Part shown: positions 15,866-24,681 of the stretch, piece by piece
How the letters are laid out: each line of letters starts with the position of its first letter
How positions within the stretch are numbered: the stretch's first letter is position 1
DNA from: Bacillus_BU sp051233475
Lineage (GTDB): Bacteria; Bacillota; Bacilli; Bacillales; Cytobacillaceae
Direction: 5' to 3'
DNA length: 64,000 nt
NCBI RefSeq assembly: GCF_051233475.1
Contig: NZ_JBKFGH010000014.1
Location: 1-64,000, forward strand
Notes under the pieces: model-generated
What the model was told of the DNA's origin: nothing
Database searches by the model: none
The model's input: the letters and a program-made list of their open reading frames with translations, nothing else
Translations under genes and position numbers: made by a program

Positions 15866-16717
15866 TTATGAATTGGAATAAGCATGTTTTTTGCCATTTG
15901 CCAATTGATTGTGGAGACGTTTGTTCCATTGAATTCTGATCGTTTCATTTTCAGAAAATATGGATGGAAATCCGTTTAAATATTGAAGAGTAAGCTTCCC
16001 ATTGTTAACAAAAGCGCTCCATTCCGATGACCCATTTCGATTCTGTAAAGTTACCTCATACTCGCCACCAGCCGGCAGTAAATAATAAGGATTAACCTTT
16101 ATCTCCAAGATGTCTTTATCAAATATGACTCTACCTTCCAATTGATAGGAAGCACCTAAGTAGTCTGGGATTTTTTCCACCTCTCCTGATAAAATCAATC
16201 CTCTTATCAGAGTGGAACTGATTTTCTGTCCAGAATATGCTAGTTTCCGCACCTTTATTGCTTCAAGCTGTCCATCCGAATCTGCTTTAATGCGATCCAT
16301 ATTTCCTTCCCCACGGCAGCCATAACTAAAATCAAAACCAGCAACAACTACTTTTGCGCCAAACTCAAGCAGGTAATCATATACAAATTGCTTTGGAGAT
16401 AACGCAGCAAATTCTCGATTGAAATGAACATGATAAAAAATATCTGCCCCCATTTGTTTACAAATGTTTTGCTTTTCAGTTGGGGGCATTAAATATGGGA
16501 CGACTTTTCTCCCATTGGATAGTACTTCCTTCGGGTGTGGAAAGAAACTCATAATCGCGAAAGGGAGCATCTTCTCTTTGGCGATTTTTCTAGCTTCTTT
16601 AATCACACGCTGATGCCCCAAATGAATTCCGTCAAAGAAGCCCAGTGCCATTAAACATGGCTTGGTTGATTTAAGAGCTATTTCGCGATTGTCCGGTAAC
16701 ACATGAATGACCTCCAA
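15866..16717 (-). CDS. RibF-like FAD synthetase without a normal riboflavin-kinase domain
   Basis: A 283-residue protein. Residues 1-185 match the nucleotidyltransferase half of RibF: GFFDGIHLGHQ (HxGH), the VVAGFDFSYGCRGEG block and ISSTLIRGLILSGEVE. The C-terminal ~95 residues lack the flavokinase signature (a GRxLGxPTAN-type motif) and are short for that domain. The expected activity is FMN plus ATP to FAD only. The start is TTG 16717 behind GGGAGGG. Its place inside the phenol operon, between the aldolase and hydratase genes, suggests it supplies FAD to the two-component FAD-dependent hydroxylase encoded at 19730-21736. The genome's housekeeping RibF would be elsewhere (inference). Confidence 0.75.
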   Translation of the reverse strand: MEVIHVLPDNREIALKSTKPCLMALGFFDGIHLGHQRVIKEARKIAKEKMLPFAIMSFFPHPKEVLSNGRKVVPYLMPPTEKQNICKQMGADIFYHVHFNREFAALSPKQFVYDYLLEFGAKVVVAGFDFSYGCRGEGNMDRIKADSDGQLEAIKVRKLAYSGQKISSTLIRGLILSGEVEKIPDYLGASYQLEGRVIFDKDILEIKVNPYYLLPAGGEYEVTLQNRNGSSEWSAFVNNGKLTLQYLNGFPSIFSENETIRIQWNKRLHNQLANGKKHAYSNS

Positions 16718-16752
16718 GAAAGCTCCCTCCCACAGATAAAAATATAAATCTC

Positions 16753-17766
16753 CTAAACTTTAAGACCTTTTTGTTCTGCTAGTTTAACGGCTACATCTAA
16801 GATCCAATCCTCCTGGCCAGCCACCGCTTGACGCTTGCCTAACTCCTCCATAATTTCAGAAACAGTAACTCCAAATTTCTCCGCTGCATGGCGAACATGT
16901 AACAGGAAGCTATTATAAACACCGGCATAACCGCTTGATAAATTATCACGATTGATCACAATGGGTGAAGGCATTAATGGGGCAACAACCTCCTCAGCGG
17001 TATCCATTAATATGGATAAATTAATTCCTAAATCGAGTTTCATTTTGTTCAAGACAGCTACTAAAACTTCAGTTGGAGCATTACCAGCCCCGGCTCCGAG
17101 TCCTCTTAATGTCCCGTCAATTTGGTCGGCACCTGCTTCCAGAGCCGCAATCGTGTTCCCGATGGCCAAGCCTAAATTATTATGAGCATGATATCCTACC
17201 TCAATAGTCAATGCCTCTTTTAATGCAGAAACCCGTTCTCTTACGGCCGATTGAATAAGAGCACCCGCTGAGTCAACAACGTAGACGCAATCCGCACCGT
17301 ACGATTCCATCAACTTGGCCTGTTCTGCCAGTACACTTGCCGGCTGAGAATGAGACATCATCAAAAATCCAACCGCCTCAAGTCCCAATTCCTTCGCTAA
17401 GCGGAAATACTGCTCTGTTACATTGGCTTCAGTACAATGCACGGCGATACGGATAACTGAAATGCCTAATTCTGCTGCTTTTCTTAGTTCAGTGCTCGTT
17501 CCGATTCCTGGTACAAACAACGAAGCAATTTTTGCTCGTTTTGCCATTTCTACAGCCGTTTTAATCAATTCAAATTCCGAATGAACCGAAAATCCTTGCT
17601 GTATTGTCGAACCGTTTAGTCCAGCCCCGTGGCTGACCTCGATAACAGGAACACCCGCTTCATCTAGGCTTTGGACAATTTTCCGCACTATTTCCGGAGT
17701 AAAGCTGTGGCTGACAGCGTGATCGCCATCCCTTAGTGTTGTATCCGTAATTCTTGGTAACTTCAT
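16753..17766 (-). CDS. dmpG/mhpE-like: 4-Hydroxy-2-oxovalerate aldolase
   Basis: A 337-residue DRE-TIM metallolyase-type aldolase. It opens PRITDTTLRDGDHAVSH (general Arg and metal Asp) and has the metal-binding HAHNNLGLAIGN. It splits 4-hydroxy-2-oxovalerate into pyruvate and acetaldehyde and channels the aldehyde to its dehydrogenase partner. The start ATG overlaps the stop of that partner gene (17763-17766, ATGA), as expected for subunits of one bifunctional complex. Length agrees with DmpG (about 345). Confidence 0.9.
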   Translation of the reverse strand: MKLPRITDTTLRDGDHAVSHSFTPEIVRKIVQSLDEAGVPVIEVSHGAGLNGSTIQQGFSVHSEFELIKTAVEMAKRAKIASLFVPGIGTSTELRKAAELGISVIRIAVHCTEANVTEQYFRLAKELGLEAVGFLMMSHSQPASVLAEQAKLMESYGADCVYVVDSAGALIQSAVRERVSALKEALTIEVGYHAHNNLGLAIGNTIAALEAGADQIDGTLRGLGAGAGNAPTEVLVAVLNKMKLDLGINLSILMDTAEEVVAPLMPSPIVINRDNLSSGYAGVYNSFLLHVRHAAEKFGVTVSEIMEELGKRQAVAGQEDWILDVAVKLAEQKGLKV

Positions 17767-18674
17767 CGGTTAACCTCCTTTACACCGAGAAGATGTGTAG
17801 CATATAAATCGCCAACCTTATAGGCAGATGCGGTCATAATGTCAAGATTTCCAGCGTAGGTTGGGAAATAATCCCCTGCCCCGACGACCTCATTCATGAT
17901 CACAACAGTCGGCAAACGCCCCCATGGTGTTTCACGATAATCTACAAACGGTGTTCCCTTTAAGCGATAACCCGGTACATAGCTCGATATCTCTTCGGCA
18001 ATGGCTAGCACCGATGCTTTTACCGCTTCCTCATCAAACTCTTCTTTCATCACGCAGTATACTGAGTTGGTCATATTGATCGGTGGCTCTGCTGGATTGA
18101 ACACCGGAATCGCTCTAGCCATATGAGCACCGCCAATTTGTTGAACTGCATTTGCCGTTGTCCGAACGAATTCATCGACATTTTGTCTTGTTCCTGGACC
18201 AATCGAAACGCTAGCTGCAGTGGTAATGACTTCAGCGTAATGGACGGGAACAATTCGACTGACTGCGTAAACAAGGGGCGTGGTAGCCTGCCCCCCGCAT
18301 GAAATCATGTTTACGTTTTTCGATTCAAGATGATCATTCATATTAACTGTTGGTACAACGAATGGGCCAATGGCCGCCGGTGTCATGTCAACGGCTAATT
18401 TCCCTTTTGCCCTTATCGCCTCAGCATTTACCTTATGCGCTTTGGCACTCGTCGCATCAAAAACAATCTTGATTTCAGGATCCTCCAAAATGGCGGCAAT
18501 GCCATGATGACTAGTTGAAATCCCCTTTGCTCGAGCCCGTTCCAATCCTTCTGAATGAGGATCAATTCCAGCAACTAATGAAAGCTCCATGTTTCCATCA
18601 TTTTTTATAATTTTGTACATTAGGTCTGTACCAATATTTCCAGAGCCTAAAATGGCAACCTTTATTTTGGTCAT
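17763..18674 (-). CDS. dmpF/mhpF-like: Acetaldehyde dehydrogenase (acylating)
   Basis: A 303-residue enzyme opening MTKIKVAILGSGNIGTDLMY (Rossmann NAD site), with the catalytic cysteine in MISCGGQATTPLVYA. It oxidises acetaldehyde plus CoA to acetyl-CoA within the DmpFG complex. It lies between the ring-cleavage dioxygenase and the aldolase, with translational overlap to the latter. Length and motifs match DmpF/MhpF closely. Confidence 0.9.
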   Translation of the reverse strand: MTKIKVAILGSGNIGTDLMYKIIKNDGNMELSLVAGIDPHSEGLERARAKGISTSHHGIAAILEDPEIKIVFDATSAKAHKVNAEAIRAKGKLAVDMTPAAIGPFVVPTVNMNDHLESKNVNMISCGGQATTPLVYAVSRIVPVHYAEVITTAASVSIGPGTRQNVDEFVRTTANAVQQIGGAHMARAIPVFNPAEPPINMTNSVYCVMKEEFDEEAVKASVLAIAEEISSYVPGYRLKGTPFVDYRETPWGRLPTVVIMNEVVGAGDYFPTYAGNLDIMTASAYKVGDLYATHLLGVKEVNR

Positions 18675-18705
18675 CTTTCTTACTTCCTCTCTTGTTATCT
18701 AGCAA

Positions 18706-19686
18706 TTAAGGCTTTACAACTTCCTTATTCGTAACAGGAGTTCCAATTAACCACCATGAATCAGGGAAGGCAGTTCCAATCCAAGTATCTCCGTTACCAG
18801 GAACGTCCTCCATTTCCCAAACAACTGGCTCCCAAGCAGGATCCAATATTAAATAACCAGAATCACCGAACAATTCAATTCGATTTCCACCAGGCTCATG
18901 GACATACATACAGAATGCTTGGCTTACCCCATGTTTATTTGGCGGAACCTCAATTGTGTAACCATGATCTTTAAGCAAATCGGCAACATCGTATAGATTT
19001 TGTGGAATTCCATACCAGTAACATAGGTGGTGTAATTTACCCTTCTCTTGATTTGGTTCTTGCATATAAGCGATTTCATGGACAAGATTGGAAACACTAA
19101 TCCAACTACCAAGGACATTGCCGTTATCTTTGATTTGTTCACGCAAACGGAAACCAAGGGCATCCATCATAAATTGTGTATCTTTAGCAGGATTGGATGT
19201 CATCAGGTTAATATGGTCTAAGCGACGGACCGGTACCCCGCGATCAGGACGCTTCGAAGGACGATTTAATAGTTTTGATTTATTCTCTTCAGCTGCTTGG
19301 TAATATTCAACCTCCCAGAAGATCTCCATCTTATGGCCATCAGGGTTCGTAAATTGATATGCTCGGCCATGTCCAATATCTCCGTCAATCCAGCCAATGC
19401 CCAAGCCCGTTTTTTCAATTTCCTTGACGCGGCGGTACAGTGCTTGCGGAGAAGATGCGCGCCATCCCAAATGTCCTACACCGGCATGTTCAGCTCCGGT
19501 AATTTTCAACGTATTATGATAGAAATCTTCATAAGCACGAAGGTAGACAGACTTGCCTTCGCGGGCTGTAACTTCCATCCCTAGGAATCTAGTAAAAAAT
19601 TCAACGGATTCTTCCAGTTTCGGTGATAGCAGCTCTACGTGTGCTAATTGTGCTACATCATAAATTGGTTCTTGAAAATTTGTCAT
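18706..19686 (-). CDS. pheB-like: Catechol 2,3-dioxygenase (extradiol)
   Basis: A 326-residue type I extradiol dioxygenase with two vicinal-oxygen-chelate domains (about residues 10-125 and 145-275). Fe(II) ligands are visible as His in RRLDHINLM, His in GKLHHLCYW and Glu in GNRIELFGDSGY. It opens the catechol ring at the 2,3-bond. Start ATG 19686 stands 8 bases from GGGGGA; a longer frame to 19701 overlaps the ribosome site. The length agrees with Geobacillus PheB-type enzymes (about 327). A 3,4-dihydroxyphenylacetate dioxygenase is the alternative, but the downstream genes are those of the catechol pathway. Confidence 0.85.
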   Translation of the reverse strand: MTNFQEPIYDVAQLAHVELLSPKLEESVEFFTRFLGMEVTAREGKSVYLRAYEDFYHNTLKITGAEHAGVGHLGWRASSPQALYRRVKEIEKTGLGIGWIDGDIGHGRAYQFTNPDGHKMEIFWEVEYYQAAEENKSKLLNRPSKRPDRGVPVRRLDHINLMTSNPAKDTQFMMDALGFRLREQIKDNGNVLGSWISVSNLVHEIAYMQEPNQEKGKLHHLCYWYGIPQNLYDVADLLKDHGYTIEVPPNKHGVSQAFCMYVHEPGGNRIELFGDSGYLILDPAWEPVVWEMEDVPGNGDTWIGTAFPDSWWLIGTPVTNKEVVKP

Positions 19687-19729
19687 CAAACATTCCCCCA
19701 TTTTAATGAATTTGATTAAACTGATCGTT

Positions 19730-20212
19730 TTACTTATTAGAACCCATCTCTACTGGCTGTAAAGAGCAATATTTTCCATTAAAGAAAATGAGTGGTTCAT
19801 CTTCTTCAAGCTTTATATCTGTAACTTTGCCAATGAACAATGTGTGATCCCCTTCGATATGTTCATTGACTACTTCACATGCAACTTGTGCAATTGCTCC
19901 ATTGATAACAGGAAGACCATCAAGTCTAACAAAGTTCACCTCATGTTTTTCCTTCATTTGACCAGCAAAAATCATCGATAGCTCCTGCTGATTGGCCGCT
20001 AAAATATTGACGGCAAATTTCCGACTCCTGTTAATTTTGTCCAACATTTGTGCTCTTTCACCAATCGAAATCACCACCAGCTTTGGATCAAGGGAAACAG
20101 ACATAAATGCATTAGCCGTCATCCCATGGACTTCTCCATTTACTTCAGTGGTCAGTACGGTTACACCGGTTGCAAACATCCCCATCACACTTCTAAACTT
20201 GCGATCATCCAT
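19730..20212 (-). CDS. pheA2/hpaC-like: Flavin reductase subunit of the two-component hydroxylase
   Basis: A 160-residue flavin reductase of the HpaC family: RKFRSVMGMFATGVTVLTT, then GMTANAFMSVSLDPKLVVISI, typical of the FMN/FAD-binding barrel. It reduces FAD with NADH for the oxygenase encoded 15 bp upstream. Bacillaceae PheA2 is a known close relative. Ribosome site AAGGGGGA precedes the ATG. Confidence 0.87.
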   Translation of the reverse strand: MDDRKFRSVMGMFATGVTVLTTEVNGEVHGMTANAFMSVSLDPKLVVISIGERAQMLDKINRSRKFAVNILAANQQELSMIFAGQMKEKHEVNFVRLDGLPVINGAIAQVACEVVNEHIEGDHTLFIGKVTDIKLEEDEPLIFFNGKYCSLQPVEMGSNK

Positions 20213-20227
20213 GATAGTCCCCCTTTT

Positions 20228-21736
20228 TTATTTGTTAATAAATTCTCTTGATTGATCGGCCCAGGTGCTGTTCGTCCAACCATGTAAGTCATAATCATTT
20301 AAAGCGGAATCTACAAATGCTCTTTGAAGATCTGCGGCACCTGTGGCTTCAAAATGGAATAATGCTTCCATATTGATGTTTTCATGATTGCCTGCATAGT
20401 TAACCTCATATAATTCATGACGGCCGCCAAACTCGGTGCCGATTGTATCCCAAACCATTTTCAGTAATTTCACTCTGTCTTCAGCATTGATACCCGTACC
20501 ACGATAGTAAGTATCCAGGTATGGTTTTAATTCAGGGTTTAAAAAGTCTTTTGAACTGGATGGCAATTGGATTAATCCTCCTGCAACCACCTGCTCGAAA
20601 ATATTTTTTACTTTTACCCAGGCAAGCGGTGCAAGAGCACGGTACGCAGCACTTGAATATGAGTTCGGAATGACTAGTCCATTCGGTCCTTTTTCAGGTG
20701 CAGTTGCCATCGCCGTTGATAAGCCCCAGAACATATTTCGAAGAGCGACCACTTCACCAATTTTTGCTTGAACACCACGGAAATTCTTCGTTCCAGCTGC
20801 CTCGGTCGCTTTTAATAACAGGCCAGTCATAAAGTCCAACTTTACGGCTAGGCGAGTACAGCCATGGAAGGTAAAGCGTGGAATAAATCCACTTACCGCC
20901 GCAAAGTTATTGGAAACCTCCAAATTTCGGTAAGCAAGCACATTCTCCCAAGGAATAAATACGTTATCCAACACAATAACGGCATCATTTTCATCAAATC
21001 GACTTGAAAGTGGATAATCAAATGGAGTGCCAGTGGTTGCAGCTTGCAATTCATAGGATTGTCGACTGATCATCTTTAATCCTGGAGCATTCATGGGTAC
21101 AAAGAATATCAGCGCATGGCTTTTATCTCCGTCCCCTAAATCAATCGTTCCGTAGTTAGCGACGAAGTTATAATTCGTTAGTGCAGCAGCCGTTCCAACC
21201 ATTTTGGCACCGCTTACAATTATTCCGTCATCTTTTTCTGCCACGGCACGGACAAAGACATCCTTATTTTCATGTAGAGGTTTGGAGCGATCTACTTGTG
21301 GGTTAATAATCGTATGGTTAACAAATGGAACTTCCTTTGTGGCTTTTTTGTACCAGGCCTTTGCATTGTCTTCAAAGCCTTCGTAATAATGAGCAAATGC
21401 ATTTAAATGTCCGATGAAGGAGGCTTTATAATCTGGAGTCCGCCCCATAAATCCGTAGCTCAACTTCGCCCATTCAGCAATAGCATCACGTGCGCCCAGT
21501 AAATCCTCAGCGCTTTCAGGTGTTCTAAAAAAGCGATGCGTTCGATCGCCATTTTCGGTTGTAGTAGTTAAAATATCACGCGTTTCTGGGGCATGCAGTG
21601 CATCATACATTCTGGCATAAGAGCGAGCAGCATTTCGATAGGCAGGATGTATCGTAACATCGTCAATCTTTTCGCCATTTAAATAAACCTCACGTCCATC
21701 CCGGAGACTTTCCAAATACTCTTGTCCATTAAGCAA
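20228..21736 (-). CDS. pheA1/hpaB-like: Two-component flavin-dependent aromatic hydroxylase, oxygenase subunit
   Basis: A 502-residue HpaB/PheA1-family monooxygenase (acyl-CoA-dehydrogenase-like fold). Typical regions: the opening GQEYLESLRDGREVYLNGE, the flavin/substrate region AVAEKDDGIIVSGAKMVGT, and VIVLDNVFIPWENVLAYR. It uses reduced FAD from the neighbouring reductase to add an ortho hydroxyl. With catechol-type genes following, phenol to catechol is most likely; 4-hydroxyphenylacetate is the alternative substrate. The start is TTG 21736 behind GGAGCTGAGG; no in-frame ATG is nearby. First gene of a ten-gene leftward operon (12539-21736), controlled by the regulator gene just upstream. 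Confidence 0.85.
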   Translation of the reverse strand: MLNGQEYLESLRDGREVYLNGEKIDDVTIHPAYRNAARSYARMYDALHAPETRDILTTTTENGDRTHRFFRTPESAEDLLGARDAIAEWAKLSYGFMGRTPDYKASFIGHLNAFAHYYEGFEDNAKAWYKKATKEVPFVNHTIINPQVDRSKPLHENKDVFVRAVAEKDDGIIVSGAKMVGTAAALTNYNFVANYGTIDLGDGDKSHALIFFVPMNAPGLKMISRQSYELQAATTGTPFDYPLSSRFDENDAVIVLDNVFIPWENVLAYRNLEVSNNFAAVSGFIPRFTFHGCTRLAVKLDFMTGLLLKATEAAGTKNFRGVQAKIGEVVALRNMFWGLSTAMATAPEKGPNGLVIPNSYSSAAYRALAPLAWVKVKNIFEQVVAGGLIQLPSSSKDFLNPELKPYLDTYYRGTGINAEDRVKLLKMVWDTIGTEFGGRHELYEVNYAGNHENINMEALFHFEATGAADLQRAFVDSALNDYDLHGWTNSTWADQSREFINK

Positions 21737-21809
21737 ATTTCCTCAGCTCCATTTCTTTAATTTTGATGAGAATGTTTTTAATGTTTCTACAATCCTTATA
21801 TTAAATAAT

Positions 21810-21821
21810 CAGAAAATTCTG
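21810..21821. promoter_or_regulatory. Short palindrome upstream of the hydroxylase gene
   Basis: CAGAA-AA-TTCTG is a perfect 12-bp palindrome 74-85 bp before the hydroxylase start. A related TCAGAAAT half lies about 25 bp further upstream. It may be the operator of the PucR-type regulator; I could not pick a clear promoter. Confidence 0.3.
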
Positions 21822-21889
21822 CACAATGACACAGACTGTCAGAAATAATTAAATTAACCACCAATCACTGTTAGTTTAATTTTAATAAT

Positions 21890-21930
21890 AAAAAAAGCCC
21901 GCCCCCATCCATGGCTAATTTCCATGAATG
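21890..21930 (-). terminator. Probable terminator after the aromatic-pathway regulator
   Basis: CATTCATGG and CCATGGATG pair on the minus strand (9 bp, one G-T), followed by a G/C-rich spacer and seven T. The spacer is unusual, so strength is uncertain. Confidence 0.45.
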
Positions 21931-21960
21931 TGACTGACTTTTATAAAACCTATTTACGGA

Positions 21961-23841
21961 TTATTTTTCAAACAAATGATAATCGATAATTTTTAAAACT
22001 TTCAGGGCAATGAGCAGTTGGAAGCTAACTTGAGGATTACGTAGATCCTGTTTAAGGAGGTCGGTAATTTTGTTAAGACGATAGCGAAGCCCGCTGATTG
22101 ATAGCGCCAACTGGACTGCAGTTTGTTCAAGATTCCCGCCATTAACAAGGAAATGATAAAGCGTCTCGATTAATTCAATTTTATTGCTATCAAGATTTTC
22201 ATAAAGCTTTCCAAGGGTATCTCGTATAATTTTTCGCAGCGCTTTTTCATTATGCTCATTAATTAAGACACCTATCACTCCCAATTCATCAAAGCTGGTG
22301 ATTGGCTTTTCCCTTGAAGATAATCTTACGGCTGAGCGTCCTTCTTCGACTGCTACAGCAGCATCGACAATGTTATCGTTTGCTTTACTGATACCGGCTA
22401 AGAACGATACATTTTTTATATGCTTTTTAAGATGAGATAAAAGAGAATGAGTGTTTTTTTCGATATTTTGTACTTTCAATTGATTTTCAGGAATTAAGAG
22501 TAATAAACTATCAGCGCGTTGACTGATTAATACATTGCTCTGCTTTTCATTAAAAAAGGAACTTACTGTTTCAAAAATATTTGTGTGTAGAGTAAGTTCT
22601 TTTTCTCGACATTGTTTCGTAACCTGATAGCTTAAATAAAGTACATAGTAGCAATCGGTTAAATTCAGATTAAGAAAGCCTGCCTTTCTAATAATCTCAG
22701 AAGCAGAAACATACTTGCCACTAATGATTTCTTCTAAAAAATGCCCCTTAACCCGTTCCATTGATTCAAGTTCTGTTTTTTCTTTAAAAAATAACAATGA
22801 GCAAATGTTCGAGACCCTTCCAATAATCATCGAATCAATATCAAGATTAGGGATATTTTCATTACTATAAAGAAATGAACAATATCCAATAATTTTTTCG
22901 TCTAAAAAAATGGGTGTAACAAGTCTAGAACCGCTTGGCAGGTGAATAACCATCGTGTTTTTTATCGGTAGATTTTTTTTCAAAAAATCATTAAATTCAT
23001 GCTTGAATGGCTTGTACTGTTCAACATTGATACCTTTTTTCGCCAACACCTGATGATGAATATTTTCGACAATAACAGGAAGATTGATTTGATGATTCAC
23101 AATATCCAAAACTGACTGGATGTTATTCCCTTTTATTACTTCATCAGTTAGATCCGCATGGATTTTGGTTACAAATGATAAATTATTTTTTTCAATTAAC
23201 AACTTTTGATAGGTTTGCTCAAGCTCCTTGATCACTGGTAATTCTTTGTGGCTATATTGAAGTTCTTCTCCCTTCTCATCCCATTCGGTAAGTCTGAGCC
23301 CTTCCCAAATACAACAAGGGGCCCCCTGCCCTTCACATTGAAGTTCTTTGAAAATGACCACTTCATTAATTAAAGCGCTTACATATCCGCTCGCATAACC
23401 AGTAAGCGTGAAACATACAGGTTCTTCTGCCTTTCCTAAATTTTCAATATGCTGTGCTGCCTCGAAGGATTTTTCCCATTTTCCAAGATAACGAATCGAT
23501 TTTACCTTATTTCCGTCTATCTCTAACTGATAATCGGTAATTTTTGATTTAGCATGTCCTTTTAATGCATGTATTTTCGGACCATACTCAATCTTTTCAG
23601 CAAAACTTAGTGAATCATTATCAATTACAGCTTTCGCATCCTCTTTACCTAAATGCCAGCCGTATTTAAAGAAAAAGCTTTTCATCCTCTCTATCCCAAT
23701 ATTTTCAATTAAATCTCGCTGTAAAACGCCAAAAGCCAACGTCGGAATAATCACTGATCGTTCATTATTGCAATAAAGCAAATCGTTCTTTTGAAAAATA
23801 CGCAATAAATCATGATTGAGTAGAACTTGATTTGGCTCCAT
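21961..23841 (-). CDS. Aromatic-sensing regulator: XylR_N/V4R sensor with PucR-type HTH
   Basis: A 626-residue regulator. Residues ~1-110 resemble the XylR/DmpR N-terminal effector domain (MKSFFFKYGWHLGKEDAKAV). About 130-195 is the V4R zinc-binding part (GYASGYVSALIN, CEGQGAPCCIWEGL with its cysteines). The middle ~250-530 looks like the long GAF-like and PucR/CdaR linker. The C-terminal ~70 residues (LSISGLRYRLNKITDLL, then FQLLIALKVLKI) are a PucR-type helix-turn-helix. Proteobacterial DmpR/XylR instead carry a sigma-54 AAA+ domain, absent here. It probably senses phenol or a similar aromatic and activates the operon immediately downstream. Start ATG 23841 follows AGGGGAAATAGG. Confidence 0.75.
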   Translation of the reverse strand: MEPNQVLLNHDLLRIFQKNDLLYCNNERSVIIPTLAFGVLQRDLIENIGIERMKSFFFKYGWHLGKEDAKAVIDNDSLSFAEKIEYGPKIHALKGHAKSKITDYQLEIDGNKVKSIRYLGKWEKSFEAAQHIENLGKAEEPVCFTLTGYASGYVSALINEVVIFKELQCEGQGAPCCIWEGLRLTEWDEKGEELQYSHKELPVIKELEQTYQKLLIEKNNLSFVTKIHADLTDEVIKGNNIQSVLDIVNHQINLPVIVENIHHQVLAKKGINVEQYKPFKHEFNDFLKKNLPIKNTMVIHLPSGSRLVTPIFLDEKIIGYCSFLYSNENIPNLDIDSMIIGRVSNICSLLFFKEKTELESMERVKGHFLEEIISGKYVSASEIIRKAGFLNLNLTDCYYVLYLSYQVTKQCREKELTLHTNIFETVSSFFNEKQSNVLISQRADSLLLLIPENQLKVQNIEKNTHSLLSHLKKHIKNVSFLAGISKANDNIVDAAVAVEEGRSAVRLSSREKPITSFDELGVIGVLINEHNEKALRKIIRDTLGKLYENLDSNKIELIETLYHFLVNGGNLEQTAVQLALSISGLRYRLNKITDLLKQDLRNPQVSFQLLIALKVLKIIDYHLFEK

Positions 23842-24246
23842 CCTATTTCCCCTTCACGAGATGATTTTGTATAACATTCAAGTTCATTTTTATGATGATG
23901 GTTTAATTCAATAATTATAACTGAATTTTCTGTCAATTCAAAGTCTAAAACAACTTTCAACATCAGTTTTTCACCAAACTGGGCGAATTCCGCCTTTGAA
24001 TATGTAAAACCGTCATATGTAATTATGTTTAAGTTTATTTTCCTAACAGCTAACTCTGTCTAAATTGAAACCATTCCTTTACTGGCCTTCAAGTTTAGTA
24101 TTTATAAATAATAAATAAGTTAAAAGTTAAGGCACAACCAGCAAAAACTGCGAGTTGTACCTTTTTGCAGGCAAAATTCCCGATTTTCTGCTTAAGTAAC
24201 CGTCCTTGTTTTACCAATCATGTTTCATTCAAGATGTTTCTCCGTT
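23842..24246. other. Intergenic region with one hairpin
   Basis: No gene is supported; the frame at 23751-23963 is a shadow of the regulator start. A hairpin at 24129-24165 (AAGG-ACAAC...GTTGT-CCTT with a GC pair inside) precedes T5 on the plus strand and probably ends the leftward Hsp20-like gene, although its minus-strand T-run is poor. Confidence 0.4.
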
Positions 24247-24669
24247 TCAAGTAAATTTGATAGGCTCAACATTTCGAGGATATGAAATTTGAAGTAAACC
24301 ATCAATCATTTGAATATTCATGTGTTGTGCATATGTTGCTTCTGGAAGATTGATTATTCGCTCGAATTCTCCATATATTCTTTCCCTTTTGATTTCTTTT
24401 TCAAGTTGTAATATAGGATGAATTATTCCTTTAATTTTTAATTGCGTATTTGAGATTAAGTTTAGTGAAAGATTTTCACGATTAACACCCGGTATTTCGA
24501 GAATAATAAAGTTATAGTATTCATTTTGGTATATATCATATTTTGGTTGGTAATGACTTACTTTTACCATTTCATCAGGATATTTTTCTTCGAGTACACG
24601 AGTCCAAAAATCTGTTTTCTTGTATTCATTCGTTATTTGTAACCATTTTCTCATTTTCTCTATGTCCAT
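24247..24669 (-). CDS. Hsp20/alpha-crystallin-like protein, possibly spore-associated
   Basis: A 140-residue protein. After an N-terminal ~45-residue part rich in charge and aromatics, the rest follows the alpha-crystallin pattern: YNFIILEIPGVNRENLSL, a strand LKIKGII, the conserved GEFERIINLPE and the closing ISYP segment. In Bacillus, relatives of this type (CotP, YocM) occur with spore proteins. Here two GerPF-like genes lie immediately upstream on the same strand (12 bp and then 19 bp spacing), so one operon active in sporulation is likely. Ribosome site AAAGGAG precedes the ATG. Confidence 0.7.
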   Translation of the reverse strand: MDIEKMRKWLQITNEYKKTDFWTRVLEEKYPDEMVKVSHYQPKYDIYQNEYYNFIILEIPGVNRENLSLNLISNTQLKIKGIIHPILQLEKEIKRERIYGEFERIINLPEATYAQHMNIQMIDGLLQISYPRNVEPIKFT

Positions 24670-24681
24670 CTTCCTGCTCCT

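Noticed and set aside
12539..21736. Assignment to the 4-hydroxyphenylacetate/homoprotocatechuate pathway because of the HpaB/HpaC-type hydroxylase
   Set aside because: HpaF-, HpaG- and HpaI-type genes are absent, and tautomerase, DmpH, DmpF and DmpG-type genes indicate the catechol route; PheA1/PheA2 are of the same family.
23751..23963. A 70-residue minus-strand frame overlapping the start of the aromatic regulator
   Set aside because: It overlaps the well-supported regulator start in another frame and lacks a ribosome site and recognisable features.
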